64,000 bases of DNA from Isoetes taiwanensis (GCA_021234155.1 JAJEKV010000058.1:3852600-3916599); one strand, 5' to 3'. Positions 1 through 11,429 are shown, counted from the first letter of the stretch. Numbers and translations: made by a program. Notes: generated by a model not told the origin, from the sequence alone.

Positions 1-826
1 ATGGTGTAATTCTTTGATATAGACCTCTGGGGCCGGAGTCTAGGTGCGATGGTCTAGACTCGCGGTTATTGCACAGTGCTATGTAAATGGTATTATTTAA
101 ACATCGGGCGTTGGTACCGTATGGTACAACGTCATGCACAGTTAAGTGGTCCTTCAATGCTGGACGCAACGTGGATGGGTGTGTACACACGTGGTTACCC
201 CGCCTCTATGTCACTGGCCTGATCAGCCGAGTTGACCTTGCTCAGACCCAGAGGAATATTGGTTGCAATGATGATGCTATGATTGCTTGGTTATTACATA
301 TGTGGTCTAGAATATTGGAATTAAGTTGCAATGGTCATGCTTGTTGGACTAATAACCTGGATTGCAGGGGCGAGTCTACGGTAAGGTTAGGTTGTTGTTC
401 TAGGTTAATGCCTTGTATTGTTGATGCTAGATATGTCCTAGATCCCTGATCCCCACTTAGTCCATGTGACTAACCCCGTGGTTGATGGTGTAAGCAGAGG
501 TGCGAGATGCTCCGGAAAGTAGCCAAGCTTCGGAAAGGCGAGAGTAGAAGTGTGTGGTTGCTATTCAATAAACCTGATTATTATTACTATTATTATTATT
601 ATATATGGGCTTGAAGCTATAATTAGTAAGAACATTCAATGTGTGCGGGGGTATTGCTGAGTAATGGGCAAGTATATGTTGGGACCTTAAAATATGTACA
701 AAGATTAAATTCTTTACCTAAGTATGCATGTATCAATTTCTTGAGTTTCAAGGGTTAAGTAGATCCAACGGTAGAGATCGATGGGATCTCCAGTTATCGA
801 GAGGTTAACTGGCCAGGACCGTCACA
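1..826 (+). repeat. 5' LTR (3' part only) of a Ty3/gypsy chromovirus
   Basis: The window opens inside this LTR: base 1 corresponds to base 14992 of the downstream copy, and the two copies run in parallel for about 670 bp. The LTR ends ...CCGTCACA at 826, the inverted counterpart of the TGTAACGG that opens the 3' copy at 13318. A tRNA primer site follows two bases later. Seen differences from the 3' copy include a small indel near 158-172 and a short TTA run (about 577-606) where the 3' copy has a long one. The full LTR would be about 2.5-2.6 kb, long for the group. Confidence 0.9.
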
Positions 827-828
827 GT

Positions 829-840
829 TGGTATCAGAGC
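829..840 (+). other. Primer binding site, initiator tRNA-Met type
   Basis: TGGTATCAGAGC lies two bases after the LTR end. This is the classic plant retrotransposon primer site complementary to the 3' end of initiator tRNA-Met. It fixes the LTR boundary and the plus orientation of the element. Confidence 0.93.
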
Positions 841-913
841 AAGGTTCTGGTTAGTGTATTATGAGATTTTTTATTATTGATGATATTTGCTATGGTTTCA
901 GATTCTTGTAGAG

Positions 914-2124
914 ATGAGTTCCCCAGGAGGATCCCCAAGAGGAGCTAGACAGGCTGGTGGAGCTGGGCCTAGTGGAACCCCTTATGTAGCCGATATCTTG
1001 CAGGCTATCTAGCAAGTGTTGCAGCAGAGTGCGTCGCAACAAAAGACAGCAGCTGACAAGGCAGTGGAGAAGGTGCTGAAGGACACTAAGAGGGAAGTAT
1101 TTACTGGAGAGAATGTTACAGGGGATGATGTGGACTCGTGGCTTCGTGGGGTTGAGTTTTATTTTAAACTCATTAATGCTGAAGATTCTGTTAAAGCTGT
1201 ATTGGCTCAAGCAATGTTAGGTGGATTTGCTAGAGTATGGTGGGAGAATTACTTGCGGGACATAAATAAGGTTGCAGAGCAGGCAACTTGACAAGAGTTT
1301 AAGACCGCTTTTGAAGGACACTTTATGCCTCCTGGATACAAAGTAGACAAGATGAATGAGTTTTTGGACCTGACACAAAAAGGGACAATGGTTGAATATA
1401 ACGAGAAGTTCAGAAGGTTGCAGTATCATTGTCCTTTTGAGGAAAGGAGAAGCTCTGTGCTCGATTTATGAAGGGTTTGCAGGTTGATATTAAGAGCACA
1501 ATGTTAGGTGTGTCCTATAAGGATTTGGAGGAGGTATTCAGAATTGCTAAGAATCGTGAATCTGATCTAGCTGAGAAGGCAACTTTGGAGAATGCAAAGA
1601 AGAGACAAGTTCCTTCCTCATGGCAGACTGGTGGACCTACGAGTAGAGGTAGATTTCCTAGTCGGGGAGTTATAGCTGCACAGGCTGTTAGTATGCAGGA
1701 GGGCAGTCAAAATTGAGGATCTCGGCCTATGTATGCACCTTTGAATGATGAAACCAGGGAAAAGTGTATCAACGAGAATCGATGCTTTAGGTGCAGCGAA
1801 GTGGGTCATTATGAACGAGATTGTCCGAGAAGGTGGGTAGATAGTACCGCCTCGTCTGCATGTTCTCAACGTGGAGGGAAAACAAACCAGTGGTCCAGAT
1901 CAAACTCTAGTGATGCTTATGGATGGGGCCAAGGCAGAGGAAACCCAGGCCGAGGTAACAGGAGTGGTCGTGGAGATTTTTGGGACAATAATAGGGGTGG
2001 CAGAGGACATGCTAGAGGAGATAACAGGATTATGGCACAAGGTAACCCTGTAGTTGAAGTTAGGGCTGCTCGAATCACGGACCCTCCTGTGGAAAGAATG
2101 TGCATGTATGCTGCAGTGGACTAG
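914..2124 (+). pseudogene. gag polyprotein remnant of the chromovirus
   Basis: Gag is the structural nucleocapsid precursor. A possible start ATG is at 914, followed by a Gly/Ser/Pro-rich leader. The retrotransposon gag domain is read at about 1016-1460 (motif WWENYL, then FEGHFMPPGY in the same frame after an internal stop near 1289). It continues in pieces at 1468-1716 and 1729-2124. A CCHC zinc knuckle (CFRCSEVGHYERDC) lies near 1782-1825, followed by a Gly/Arg-rich tail. At least three in-frame stops (near 1009, 1289 and 1714) show that it is not translatable as one protein. Order and spacing are normal for a chromovirus. Confidence 0.88.
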
Positions 2125-2145
2125 GGCCGTGTAGATAACCAAACT

Positions 2146-2526
2146 GTGGTCATCAGAGTTTCAGGTATTATTCATGGAGTTCCTATTCTATTTCTTATTG
2201 ATTGTGGTAGTACACATTGTTTTATTTCCCCAAGGCTGGCAAAGGAATTAGATTTGAACATGATTAGCCGGGACCCTAGATATGTGGAATTGGCTGATGG
2301 CAAAATTAAGACTTCTTATGCTAAGCTAGACAATCTTGAATTTCAAGTAGGAGATCTTGAGTCCCACACTAGTTTTGAAGTATTGAGCCTAGGGAAGTAT
2401 GATGCTATTCTAGGAATGTCATGGTTGAGGCCATATAAAGCTTGCATTGATTGCGGAGAGCAAATAGTTACATGTCAAAGTCCTAATGGAGATAAGTATG
2501 TGCTGGAAGGATTGCTTCATCATTAG
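2146..2526 (+). pseudogene. Retroviral-type aspartic protease region
   Basis: A 126-residue open stretch carries the protease flap and core: the active-site region reads LIDCGSTHCFIS, followed by FEVLSLGKYDAILGMSWL, the usual chromoviral second half (DAILGMDWL type). The catalytic triplet is DCG rather than the normal D-S/T-G, either a decayed active site or a rare variant. It lies between gag and reverse transcriptase in the expected order. The frame ends at a TAG at 2524. Confidence 0.85.
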
Positions 2527-2631
2527 TGGTTACACCTTTGTCCCGGAAAAGTTTTAAGAAACAGATTAAGAAGGGTTGCATAAGAATGGGATGTGCATTG
2601 TTGTTAGATTTATTTTTGGGTACCGCATAGT

Positions 2632-3834
2632 TACAAGAACAACCTATTGCTCCTGAAATCCAGAAAGTGTTGGATGAGTTTCCTGATGTGTTTCCTAAAG
2701 AATTAACAGAATTGCCTCCACATAGAATGGTAGATCATGAGATAGAACTTGTTCCTGGTGTTGAACCTACATCAAGACCACCATATAGATTTCATGCATT
2801 AGAGATGGCTAAATCGAAAAAATAGTTAGCGGAATTATTGGAACAAGGGTTTATACGGCCGAGTGTTTCTCCATTTGGGGCGCCAGTTTTGTTTGTGAAA
2901 AAGAAAGATGTGACATTAAGGTTGTGTATTAGTGAGCCCATTACTATTAAGGTTTTTCCTCGAAAACCCTTCGGGGCGGGGTTTTTTAATCCTGATAGTA
3001 ATCGGCGTCACTAATGTAGCCCAGGTCATAGACAGGGAAAGAGGGTTTGTAATATAAACCGCACAAAAGCGGCTCATAAACCCCGCACAAATTGTTCAGC
3101 TCAAAGCTGATTGATAACGACGCACCCGTGCACGGCCTTGAAGCCGATCCAAAGCGGGGTGCCGGTATTAATAGAGAAAAGTGAAGCCTTCAGAAAAGGC
3201 TACAATATAAACCAGCACGATGTGATAGTAGCGCCCATGAGGGAGCTCGCCCATGCTACATAAGTCCACGGGCCTCAGGGCACAAGGGACCATAATGTAT
3301 CTATCTATCTATCTATCTCTCTATCTATCTATCTATTGATTACCGCATGCTTAACCAAATTATAGTGAAGAATAGATACGCATTGCCTAGGGTTGATGAG
3401 CTATTTGATCAGTTGGGACAAGCTAAGTACTTTACAAAAATTGATCTACGATCTGGATATCATCAGATCCGGATCAAGGATACAGATATTTATAAGACTG
3501 CATTTAGGACACGCTATGGACATTACGAATTTGTTGTAATGCCGTTTGGGTTGACAAATGCTCCCGCCACCTTTATGCGCCTAATGAATGAGATATTCCG
3601 ACCTTTCTTGGATAAGTTTATATTGGTTTTCTTTGATGATATTTTGGTATATTCCAGGACATTAGAGGAGCATGTGGAACATGTAAAACAGACATTAGCT
3701 ATTTTGCGACAAGAAAGGTTGTATGGTAAGCTATCTAAGTGTTCTTTTGCACAAACTAGATTGGTATACCTTGGGCATGTTATTTCAGAAAAGGGATTGG
3801 AGCCAGATCCTTCTAAGATTGAGGCAGTTAGGGA
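2632..3834 (+). pseudogene. Reverse transcriptase, split by an insertion
   Basis: The polymerase begins near 2640 (DEFPDVFPKELTELPP) and runs to ...VTLRLCI at 2930, with one stop at 2823-2825. It is then interrupted by a 407-bp insertion and resumes at 3338 with DYRMLNQ. The second part contains [13 protein letters not shown], the fingers-palm motif [12 protein letters not shown] and the catalytic box FFDDILVYS. The thumb follows ([22 protein letters not shown]), and then the sequence jumps directly into the integrase C-terminal half at about 3835. The connection domain, RNase H, integrase zinc finger and most of the integrase core are therefore missing. Confidence 0.93.
2931..3337 (+). mobile_element. 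SINE-like structured insertion with (ATCT)n tail
   Basis: A roughly 400-bp sequence of unlike composition (GC-richer, no open frame) sits inside the RT codons for ...CI|DYR.... Removing 2931-3337 restores the frame exactly. TATT occurs at both edges (2927-2930 and 3334-3337), a possible 4-bp target duplication. It ends in an imperfect (ATCT)n array (about 3297-3337), as some non-LTR-derived elements end in a simple repeat. It is rich in strong short hairpins: AAAACCC/GGGGTTTT near 2960-2987, TCAGCT/AGCTGA near 3098-3112, AGCCTT/AAGGCT near 3185-3203, and others. No hammerhead core and no clear tRNA A/B box were recognised. Family unknown. Confidence 0.6.
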
Positions 3835-4044
3835 TTCTTATTTGTACTTGGCTGAGTTTGCGTACAACAACACCTATCAAGATTCTATCAAAATGAGTCC
3901 TTTTGAGGCAATGTATGGTAAGGAGTGTCTTTGTCCTCTTAATTGGAGAGATCCTCAATGCAATGTTGAAGCAACTAATGAGGTAGCGGAGGACATGGAT
4001 GCTCAACTGAGGAGACTTCGCCAGAATTTGGCTGTGACACAAAA
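3835..4044 (+). pseudogene. Integrase C-terminal half, first fragment
   Basis: Directly fused to the RT thumb is the region of Ty3/gypsy integrase that follows the catalytic core: [23 protein letters not shown], then an [12 protein letters not shown] helix. The catalytic D, D and E lie in the deleted part. The reading continues after the transposon insertion at 12821 (NRQKQYADKRRR), so 3835-4044 and 12821 onward were once contiguous. Confidence 0.88.
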
Positions 4045-4074
4045 AACAAAGTTTAAAATGAAACGCACTTATTT
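4045..4074 (+). repeat. Left terminal inverted repeat
   Basis: Begins AACAAAGTTTAAAATG and continues AAACGCACTTATTT. It differs from the reverse complement of the right end at only one base (A versus G at the sixth position). A further AAACGCACTT follows at 4081-4090, so the motif is doubled at this end. Confidence 0.9.
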
Positions 4075-4640
4075 GCTGGAAACGCACTTCAAAAGGAATC
4101 TTTGAAAGATTCCCTAAAATTCCCTTAAAAAAGTCCATTTTTAAGATTTTTTTGTGACAGGTGTGACAATTTAAGTAATTTAGGTACCATTTTTGAGGGG
4201 TTGATTGAACATAACTTTCATACAAAAATTTCAAATAGCAATTTTCATCCTCCTAAACTAGAACAAAAAATAATTACTTTTATAAAGTGTAGCAAAAAAG
4301 GGGTAATTAAAAAAATAGCAAGGGTAATAGAGTGACAAAGAAGTGATATATTCATGGTTGTGAAAATTGTACAAAATTATGAACAAAATTGTCAAAAATA
4401 TAGAACATTTTGACAGACGGTCATCATCACTGCTCTTTACTTTTTTTACATGTTTGAGTCATCGGACAAACTTACATTTTTGCAGCAAGATCGGGATGCA
4501 TCTCATCCTCCGACTCATTTAATCCACGATCACTTGAGCCTTCATCCTCGGCTTCACTCTCAAACCTGGATGTACTCGAGCGATCTTCTTCCTCACTTGT
4601 CTACAAGTGAGTCCTCATCATCATCTTTTTGGCCACCTTT

Positions 4641-7578
4641 CTAGGTTGTTTGTCTAATCCACATCTTTGACCTTATTAAAGTTTGAGTGACCATACGTAA
4701 CTTATTAGCGGCGGTCGGAACAAAGTCATATGCAAGAACCTTCTTGAGGATAGATCTATGACCGGTACTTGCTTTGGACTTTGCTCTCTTTCCCACTCTG
4801 CTTTTTTTACCATCTCCAAAGTATAACTCCCCTTTGAAAGCAGCGGCAGCATTTGTTCTCATCGGTGCACTTTTAGTTGAGTGGGAATTCCATCCTCTCT
4901 TGTTACCTCCAAGTACTTTAGCTAGCGAGCGGCTTCCCGGACTCATCATTATCAATTTGGGACAGCTATGAGCATTCCTTTACGAATCTACGAGGCCCGA
5001 ACCGGATACTCGAGCAACTTGTTGTCTTTGTGCGTCACGGGGCGGTGTACATGACTCTGTCATCTTCATCGAGCTAGCCAATATCTCTACATGTTCCTCT
5101 TGATTATCAACTTGCGGGGAGAGTTTGCCTAGATGGCGGTTGAATATGGCGGTCTTCGACCTTGTAATGAAGCTTGCAAAATATCACGTTGCGAGAAAAA
5201 AGCTGAGGCCACCATAAAGCATCTGCCTCCCCAAAGTGGTTAGAGCCACATTTGAATACTTGTCTCAATAAAATCCAATGATTTGCTTGAGTCAAATGCT
5301 CTTCCTCCTTTTTACTCTTTGTGATTTCTTTCAAGCTTTTTTAGAGGCATTTGCTCTGCGAGAGAGCATGGAACTAGTATTGGGGATGGTGCGAATGAAT
5401 TGAATACCTGGCTTTGGCTGCCTTTGCAAAGATGTGGCATATTTCTTTCCTTGTAAGATGGCCCCGCCATCTACAAGTGAAATTTTGATCGATCTTTGAA
5501 ATGTAATATTTCTCAAAGGGCTCAATAGCACAGTGACCCAGTTGATCTCTTGAAAAATCCATTCTTTGAAATCATAAGTTTCTTCCAACAACTCGATGTA
5601 CGGACGAGGATTGTAGGAATCTTGGATAACCTCAATCATTCTTTGGTAGGTGAGAGCTTTTTTCGTGCAAGGCGTTTAGAGAACCTCTTGAACATCGATC
5701 AATTTGGTCGTGTGTATGACCAACAACAAGAAACCAATCTTCACCTTCTTGAAGATTTGTTTCTCTACTAGCATAACCGATAAGCAAACAACGCTGATTC
5801 TTATTTTCCCTTGTCGTGTTGTCTAGTCAAGATCTGTAACCCGGTGGTATATGTTCTAGATTGGAAAGAAGCTTATTCAATATTGTGATAGTGAGATTTG
5901 GATCAGCATGAATGTTTGGATAATTAAAAAATGCCTTGCAAGATAGTTTTCCATTAAATACCATAGCACCAACAACATGCGGATGTATGAAATCTTCTTT
6001 GACATCCTTAGGCACATTGACAAAATGTGGTAGGGTGGTCTTCTTACGGTCCATTCCATCAATAACAAGCGATATGTAGTTGAGTGGTTGTTCGATTGCT
6101 TTCTTCCTATGTTTTGTCAATTTTCTCCTTTCCAAAGATTGGTGTTCTCTGTGCTTGTTCAGTTTCTCCTTCAATGCATCTGAAATGAAAATATGTTTAG
6201 GAAAAAACCTACTTTTAAGTAGAACTAGGCAAGAACACGTCCTGGAAGCTTACTTTTTTAGTGTGAAGTGTCCTTGCATTTTGTCTCGAGCTTTTAATTG
6301 AGCATGTAGCACAAACAGGACATCCTATGCTTTCTAGGAATGGCCCTTGAGAAAACTCTTTTTCGAGAACCAATAAAAGTAAGAGTAGCGGAACAAAGCG
6401 TTCTCCAGCCTCAACACACATCTCCTTATAATTATCGTAGACTTCTTGTTTCGTGAAATTGTCACCAAGTGGTACATAGGGCTATTAGGGAGTTTCTCAC
6501 AAGACTCCTTAAAGAAACCTTCCATCCAGGAGACACATTGAAGGGCATGAATTCTGGTTATGCCTCCTGAATGGCAGTAGTCATTAATGCCTGGATTCTT
6601 GTCAAGCCTTTTCTTTAGGCGGTCAAGTCGTCTGCTGCCTAAAGCATGAATCAATTTGAAGGCCGTTTGACCAGACAGTTGTGGCCACCAGGCGTGTAAG
6701 TAAACTTCTCACCATCATCCGGCCTAATATTGAAGGCTAAGTAGCCCCTTTGGTCTAGCGAGTCATTGAAGCGTAACTATCCGCGAATCAACCTCAATTC
6801 CTTTAGTCAATCTTAAGCAAACAACGTTGAGAACAACTTGATTGCTTTGTATGTGTTGCCCTTAAGTGAGCCTCGTCCATGAGTTTCTTTCTTCTAACAG
6901 GTTGTACATGCTTTCTTGTGTAAGTTACGCTTAAGATTCTTACTTGCAGGGGCTTTGAATTCGAACATAGAGTCTTGTGGCTTTGGTAGGTCCTCGTCTG
7001 AGACATCAACATGAGGTGTTTCTTCGTCTAAGAGATCAACTTGAGGTGTACTTGTAGATGCTGATAGGTTTGGTGTGTGCAAGTCACGAGGGGAGGTGCT
7101 TTCCCCTCCCTAGGAAAAAAGTCGAGGTTGGTGGCGTAGTTGACCAGCTCCTGAAGTGTCGTAAGAAAAAGGAGTTGCATGTCGCCGTTGCTCCCACTTG
7201 TTGTAGTACCATTTAGCGAAATTGATGGAGTTGGCGTGATTTGCCTCGGGGATTTAGAAGCCCGGTGGACTAAGGGCGACGTACTAAAATGGCTGGAGGA
7301 GGCCGGTCGACCTCTCTAGGCTGTGGTGGAGTAAAACGCATTGGTGGGGGCAAGCGGCGTTCGGGAGGCGGGGGGTGTGGTGGAGTAAATTGAACTGGTG
7401 GTGGAAGCCGAGGTGGTCGTCTTTGGAGTGAGCTCAATTTGGGTGTTGGAATGTCGGAGCTAGAATATTCATGACTACTTCCCCGGGTATGCATTTGTGG
7501 AGGTGTGAAGCTCATTGCGGGGAGGGAGCCTGCTGAGCAGGGAGTTGGAGGCTCTGCAGGTTCTTTTTCTCGAGCCAT
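4641..7578 (-). pseudogene. DUF7869-like transposase-type gene of the TIR element
   Basis: Read on the minus strand from a possible ATG at 7578. Parts in order: a Pro-rich amino-terminus (7270-7578), a Ser/Thr/Asp-rich linker (about 6894-7082), a helical region with LGSRRLDRLKKRL (about 6334-6654), then the core. The core shows LVIDGMDRKKTTLPHF (near 6045-6080), LDNTTRENKN (near 5785-5815), VGHTHDQID (about 5700-5725) and IEVIQDSYNPRPYIELLEETYDFKEW (5560-5640). From memory of the family, these match DUF7869 proteins of plants and invertebrates, with their conserved D-GMD, LDN-RENKN and GHTHEDID blocks. Several frameshifts break it. The Lys-rich piece at 4641-4955 may be its C-terminus. A transposase role is inferred from position, not shown. 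Confidence 0.72.
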
Positions 7579-7604
7579 ACTCGAGGGAAGCTAAGCGTCA
7601 CCTT

Positions 7605-7783
7605 TGTATAAATTTATACGACGAGGAAGAACAAGCGGTATAAATTTATCTGAGATGATGGTATAAATTTATACAAGGAAGGGAAACTCTTGGCAAGAGA
7701 CAGTATGAATTTATACGAAGATGGTATAAATTTATACAGAGCAGGGCAACATAGAACAAAAACCCTATAAATTTATACGAAAA
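7605..7783. repeat. Cluster of TATAAATTTATA palindromes, first (6 copies)
   Basis: Six copies of the 12-bp core (two with one or more changes) lie directly upstream of the minus-strand gene's amino-terminus. Most are extended to GTATAAATTTATAC. Placement between two divergent genes suggests operator, promoter or structural sites. The core itself resembles overlapping TATA boxes on both strands. Confidence 0.85.
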
Positions 7784-8166
7784 CTCACAGACACTTGTAT
7801 TAGAAACTTTATAGATAGATAGTATTTTTACGTCATGCCACATTGGCAACGTCCATGAGGACATATGACGGACCCCCAGAGACTTGAACACAAGATCTCT
7901 TAGTTGCTAACCCAATGGACTAACCAATATAGAGAAAGGCTATACGAAACGGCACATAGCAGGGGTACTTAAGCCCGGCGCCGGCCACCCTATTTTCCAT
8001 ATACGCACATCGGAGTCGAAGGCGCTCGCGGTCCGCCTTATATACCCCCTCTTATTTGCTCTCCGGAACCTCTATACGCTAGTCCATACGGTCATGGCCA
8101 CGTAAGTCTACTTTCCGTACTGTTTTAGTTTCTCTTTTGTTTTAATCTGTTAGAGTGTAAGCCCCA

Positions 8167-8434
8167 CGGTATAAATTTATACCGAGATGACTCTGGAACG
8201 GTATAAATTTATACGGCTCGAGCACGAGCGGTATAAATTTATACCGCTCCAGAGCACTTGCGGTATAAATTTATACCGCAAGTGCTCAGGAGCGGTATAA
8301 ATTTATACCGCTCGAGCACAAGGCGTATAAATTTATACGGCTCGAGCACGAGCGGTATAAATTTATACCGCTCCAGAACACAGTCGGTATAAATTTATAC
8401 CGCTCGTGCTCGAGCCGTATAAATTTATACCGTT
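8167..8434. repeat. Nested palindrome block with 9 TATAAATTTATA sites
   Basis: Nine copies, mostly CGGTATAAATTTATACCG, are spaced 27-34 bp apart by GC-rich spacers that are themselves inverted (GAGCAC/GTGCTC). 8252-8287 is a perfect 36-bp palindrome, nested in a 90-bp palindrome (8225-8314) with a single mismatched pair. 8197-8246 and 8385-8434 are perfect 50-bp inverted copies of one another. The block could extrude as a large cruciform. It lies upstream of the plus-strand gene. Confidence 0.92.
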
Positions 8435-10153
8435 TCAGAATTATTTCAGATTTTTGATGTCCAGTGCTCAACGAATGGTCCCGAACCTTAATATTTTCGT
8501 AATATTGTTGTGTTTCCAGCTTAAATGACACAAATAAAGTGTTAATTTAGTGTGGATTTTATGCCCTTTCATCCTCTTTTTTCTCTTGTTTTTGTGTTTC
8601 AAAACTTCGAAAAAGGTTAATATTCTTGTGTAAAATGGTTTTTTCGCGTTTTCCAGCCCTAAGATCAAGTTTGTGCTTTCGGCGGGTCATCATCAAAGGC
8701 TGCACCACCACGAACCCACGGACTTATGAACTAAGGATGGGACTTGGTGCGTCCACGTGGGCGCCAAGAGAGAGCAAACCCAACGTCACATTACCTTTAC
8801 TTGTGCAATAAATCGAGGGAAGGGCAAGTTCAAGTCTGATGATTATTACCCCTTTGGCGAAATTATGAAACTTGTTGCTCTGAGAGAACGATGATGAAGT
8901 TCTAATGAAGTGCAACCATGACAAGGGCCCCGTCTACTATGTTCTGAATACTAGAATGTTTAGAATAAGCATGTGCAAGCCTAAAGACGTGCACGATTAC
9001 ATCTCGGACAATTACAAGAACGGCTTTGTAAGTTATTCTTAGTTGCTTTTCAGTATAAATTTATACCGTCAGTCTCTTAACATAACCCGCATTACAGGGG
9101 CGTAGTAGAAATTCTGATGTCAATAGTCTTTGTTGACGAAAAGTGTTGGTCAAGGGTCTATGGTACCCCAAGTAGTATCGAAGAGGAAGTAGTAGAGGGA
9201 AGAGGAAGAGGAAGAGGTAGAGGAAGAGGAAGAGGAAGAGGAAGAGGAGGAACGGTCAACACAAAGGGAAAGGGTAGGAAGCATTCCACGGTACTAGATA
9301 CCACGACCTCCTACCAAGAAAAAAAATCTAGAAAAACAAAGCCTTTGACTATAGAGGAGTCGTGCCAGAAGCTCTTGAGAAGGCTCTGGAGGCGGACATC
9401 ATTGTGAAGCCCGCAGATAAGTCAAGTGCTATTCTCAAGCGGGTTAATGAAACCAAACTGCTCAAACAAACCATTTCTTTGACACTAAGCACTATCAAGA
9501 GGCCACCAAAAAATGAAGATGGGGTCAGAGTGCTGCAGGTCCGAAAGTTGTACGCGGCACATGTGGCCATTCTTAAGCAAAGAATGAGAAGAAATCCTCA
9601 TGCGCATGTGTCGCCTCTAGTTGTTATGGTTGATAGAAGTCAATGCAATCGATTGCAGGATTACAAAAAAGCAGACTTCGAAGATTACACCTACTACGTC
9701 CTTGGAGGCACACACAGCTACAAGGCTAGAAAAGAACTCTCAAAGGAGGAAACCCGTAACGAGGTGTGGAAAAGCGTGGAAGCCCATATTTACGTGGGTA
9801 TCACAGACGAAGAGGCAAAAGTCATTGCCGTGAGTCACAATCTTGACAATGACTTTCGGTTAAAAATGAGCCTAATAGATAAGATCCGATTCATGCATCG
9901 AGAGTACGTGGAGTTCAAACAAATGCATGGAGAGGATTTCAAAAAACAGAAGAATAAGCTTCAAGAGCTTCGAGAAGCCTGTGTGACGGAGTGTTGCCTG
10001 AGCTATGATTCTGATAAGAAGCCCATTATGGCTGTCAAACAATACGATAACTACTTTATTTTCGCTTTGAGGAGATGGTCAAGTAAGTAAAAGATTCAAT
10101 TCAATCTTTTGTAGTATGTTTAGCGTGGTTAGAATCTTGTAGTAGCCTACTGA

Positions 10154-10382
10154 CGGTATAAATTCATACCGTGCCTGGCCGCGGTATAAATTTATACCGT
10201 GCCTGGCCGCGGTATAAATTTATACCGTGCACGGTGTGATATAAATTTATACGTGCACCGGTCATGGTATAAATTTATCTCGCGTGCCTGTCTTGGTATA
10301 AATTTATACCGAATTATATCGCCAAACGTGCACGCGGTATAAATTTATACGCCCGCCGTGCACGGTATAAATTTATACCGCG
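10154..10382. repeat. TATAAATTTATA palindrome cluster (8 copies)
   Basis: Eight copies, several exact CGGTATAAATTTATACCG and some degenerate at one end (TATCT), are separated by GTGCCTGGCCG or GTGCACG spacers. They follow a GTAAGT donor at 10083 and precede the next coding-like stretch, so they probably lie in an intron of the ParB-methyltransferase gene. Confidence 0.85.
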
Positions 10383-11429
10383 TTGAGTCGCCGCGTGCCC
10401 ATCCTCTTCGCCATTCAAAGCACTAAACTTCGTTTGACCGTTTTACGGTGTGGGATCTTCAAGAAAGAATTTTTTGTATGTTCAAGATGGGGAGCTCAAA
10501 GAACAAGCTAAAGACGCAGGAAAGAAACCAAAGAAAGGTGGTGAATCAAAACAAAAAAATATGAGCATTGTACCGGACGGGCCTTGATTGTGGTCTTAAA
10601 AGCAAAGAAATATTTGTTCGCTGTTGGAAAAAGTAGTTGCCAAAGAATTCACATTAGGCGAGATGGCCAAGGAAGCTAAACGTAAGCCTCACTTGCTATG
10701 CCATGTTTTTTCTACCTTTTTGTCTTACAATATTTTTTCCCTTTGCGAATCGGAAAGACATTGTCACTTGCGGCCGAAGTTAATGAAGCGGCTCAACCTA
10801 GAAGATCGGGAGGAGTGCAAACTTTTGTACCCAAGTTGTACCACAGACAAGTATCATCGAGAGAAACCTTGATTAACCCGTGTGGTGGGTAAGTTTTGCA
10901 AAAATATGTTATGTGTTTGTGCCTTTGTCTCACATTACTCTTACGAGAACAAGAAGAAGGGGCTACCCAATGGATTTTTGAACTCGGGTTAGTAGGGCCA
11001 AGGAAGAGAGGCAAAGGTTAAAGGCAATTGAACAGGGGTAGAGAGGTCGCCACTTCCGATTTTCACTTGTACATATGAGAGATTTACCACATTTGGTCGG
11101 ACGCCCAATCTGAGGGTTGTTGAGGGTGATTGTACAAGGTCGGGACTCTTTTAGACAAGCAACATTTTACATTATGCATTGCGAGATATTCCTTATGGAT
11201 TTAAAATAAAGGATAGCTTTTGATGAGGAGGCTTTCACTCGCGTGCAAGTCCGGTCTTTCTGGATGGCCTCAAAGAAGTCACGACATCGAAAAACCGGAG
11301 GGTCATCATTTTTCATTCGACCTTGAGGCGATGTCGGTGCTTAAACCTATGGGGAGCGATGCATAACGCCGGCCAAAAGCTGCGTTTGGTAAGCTTCACA
11401 ATTAACGTTTTTTGTTTTACGGTAACTCC

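Noticed and set aside
87-449. 120-codon open frame in the LTR, also present at 15067-15468
   Set aside because: It recurs only because the LTRs are copies. It is not a known protein and lies in LTR non-coding sequence.
2931-3337. Hammerhead ribozyme or retrozyme
   Set aside because: No CTGATGA...GAAA core was found, and there is no second copy of the motif.
7270-7578. A separate Pro-rich protein
   Set aside because: Better explained as the amino-terminus of the minus-strand DUF7869-like gene, since it is in order and orientation with it.
8167-8434. CRISPR array
   Set aside because: The repeats are palindromic with inverted, similar spacers, in a plant transposon with no cas genes. Spacers are not unique.
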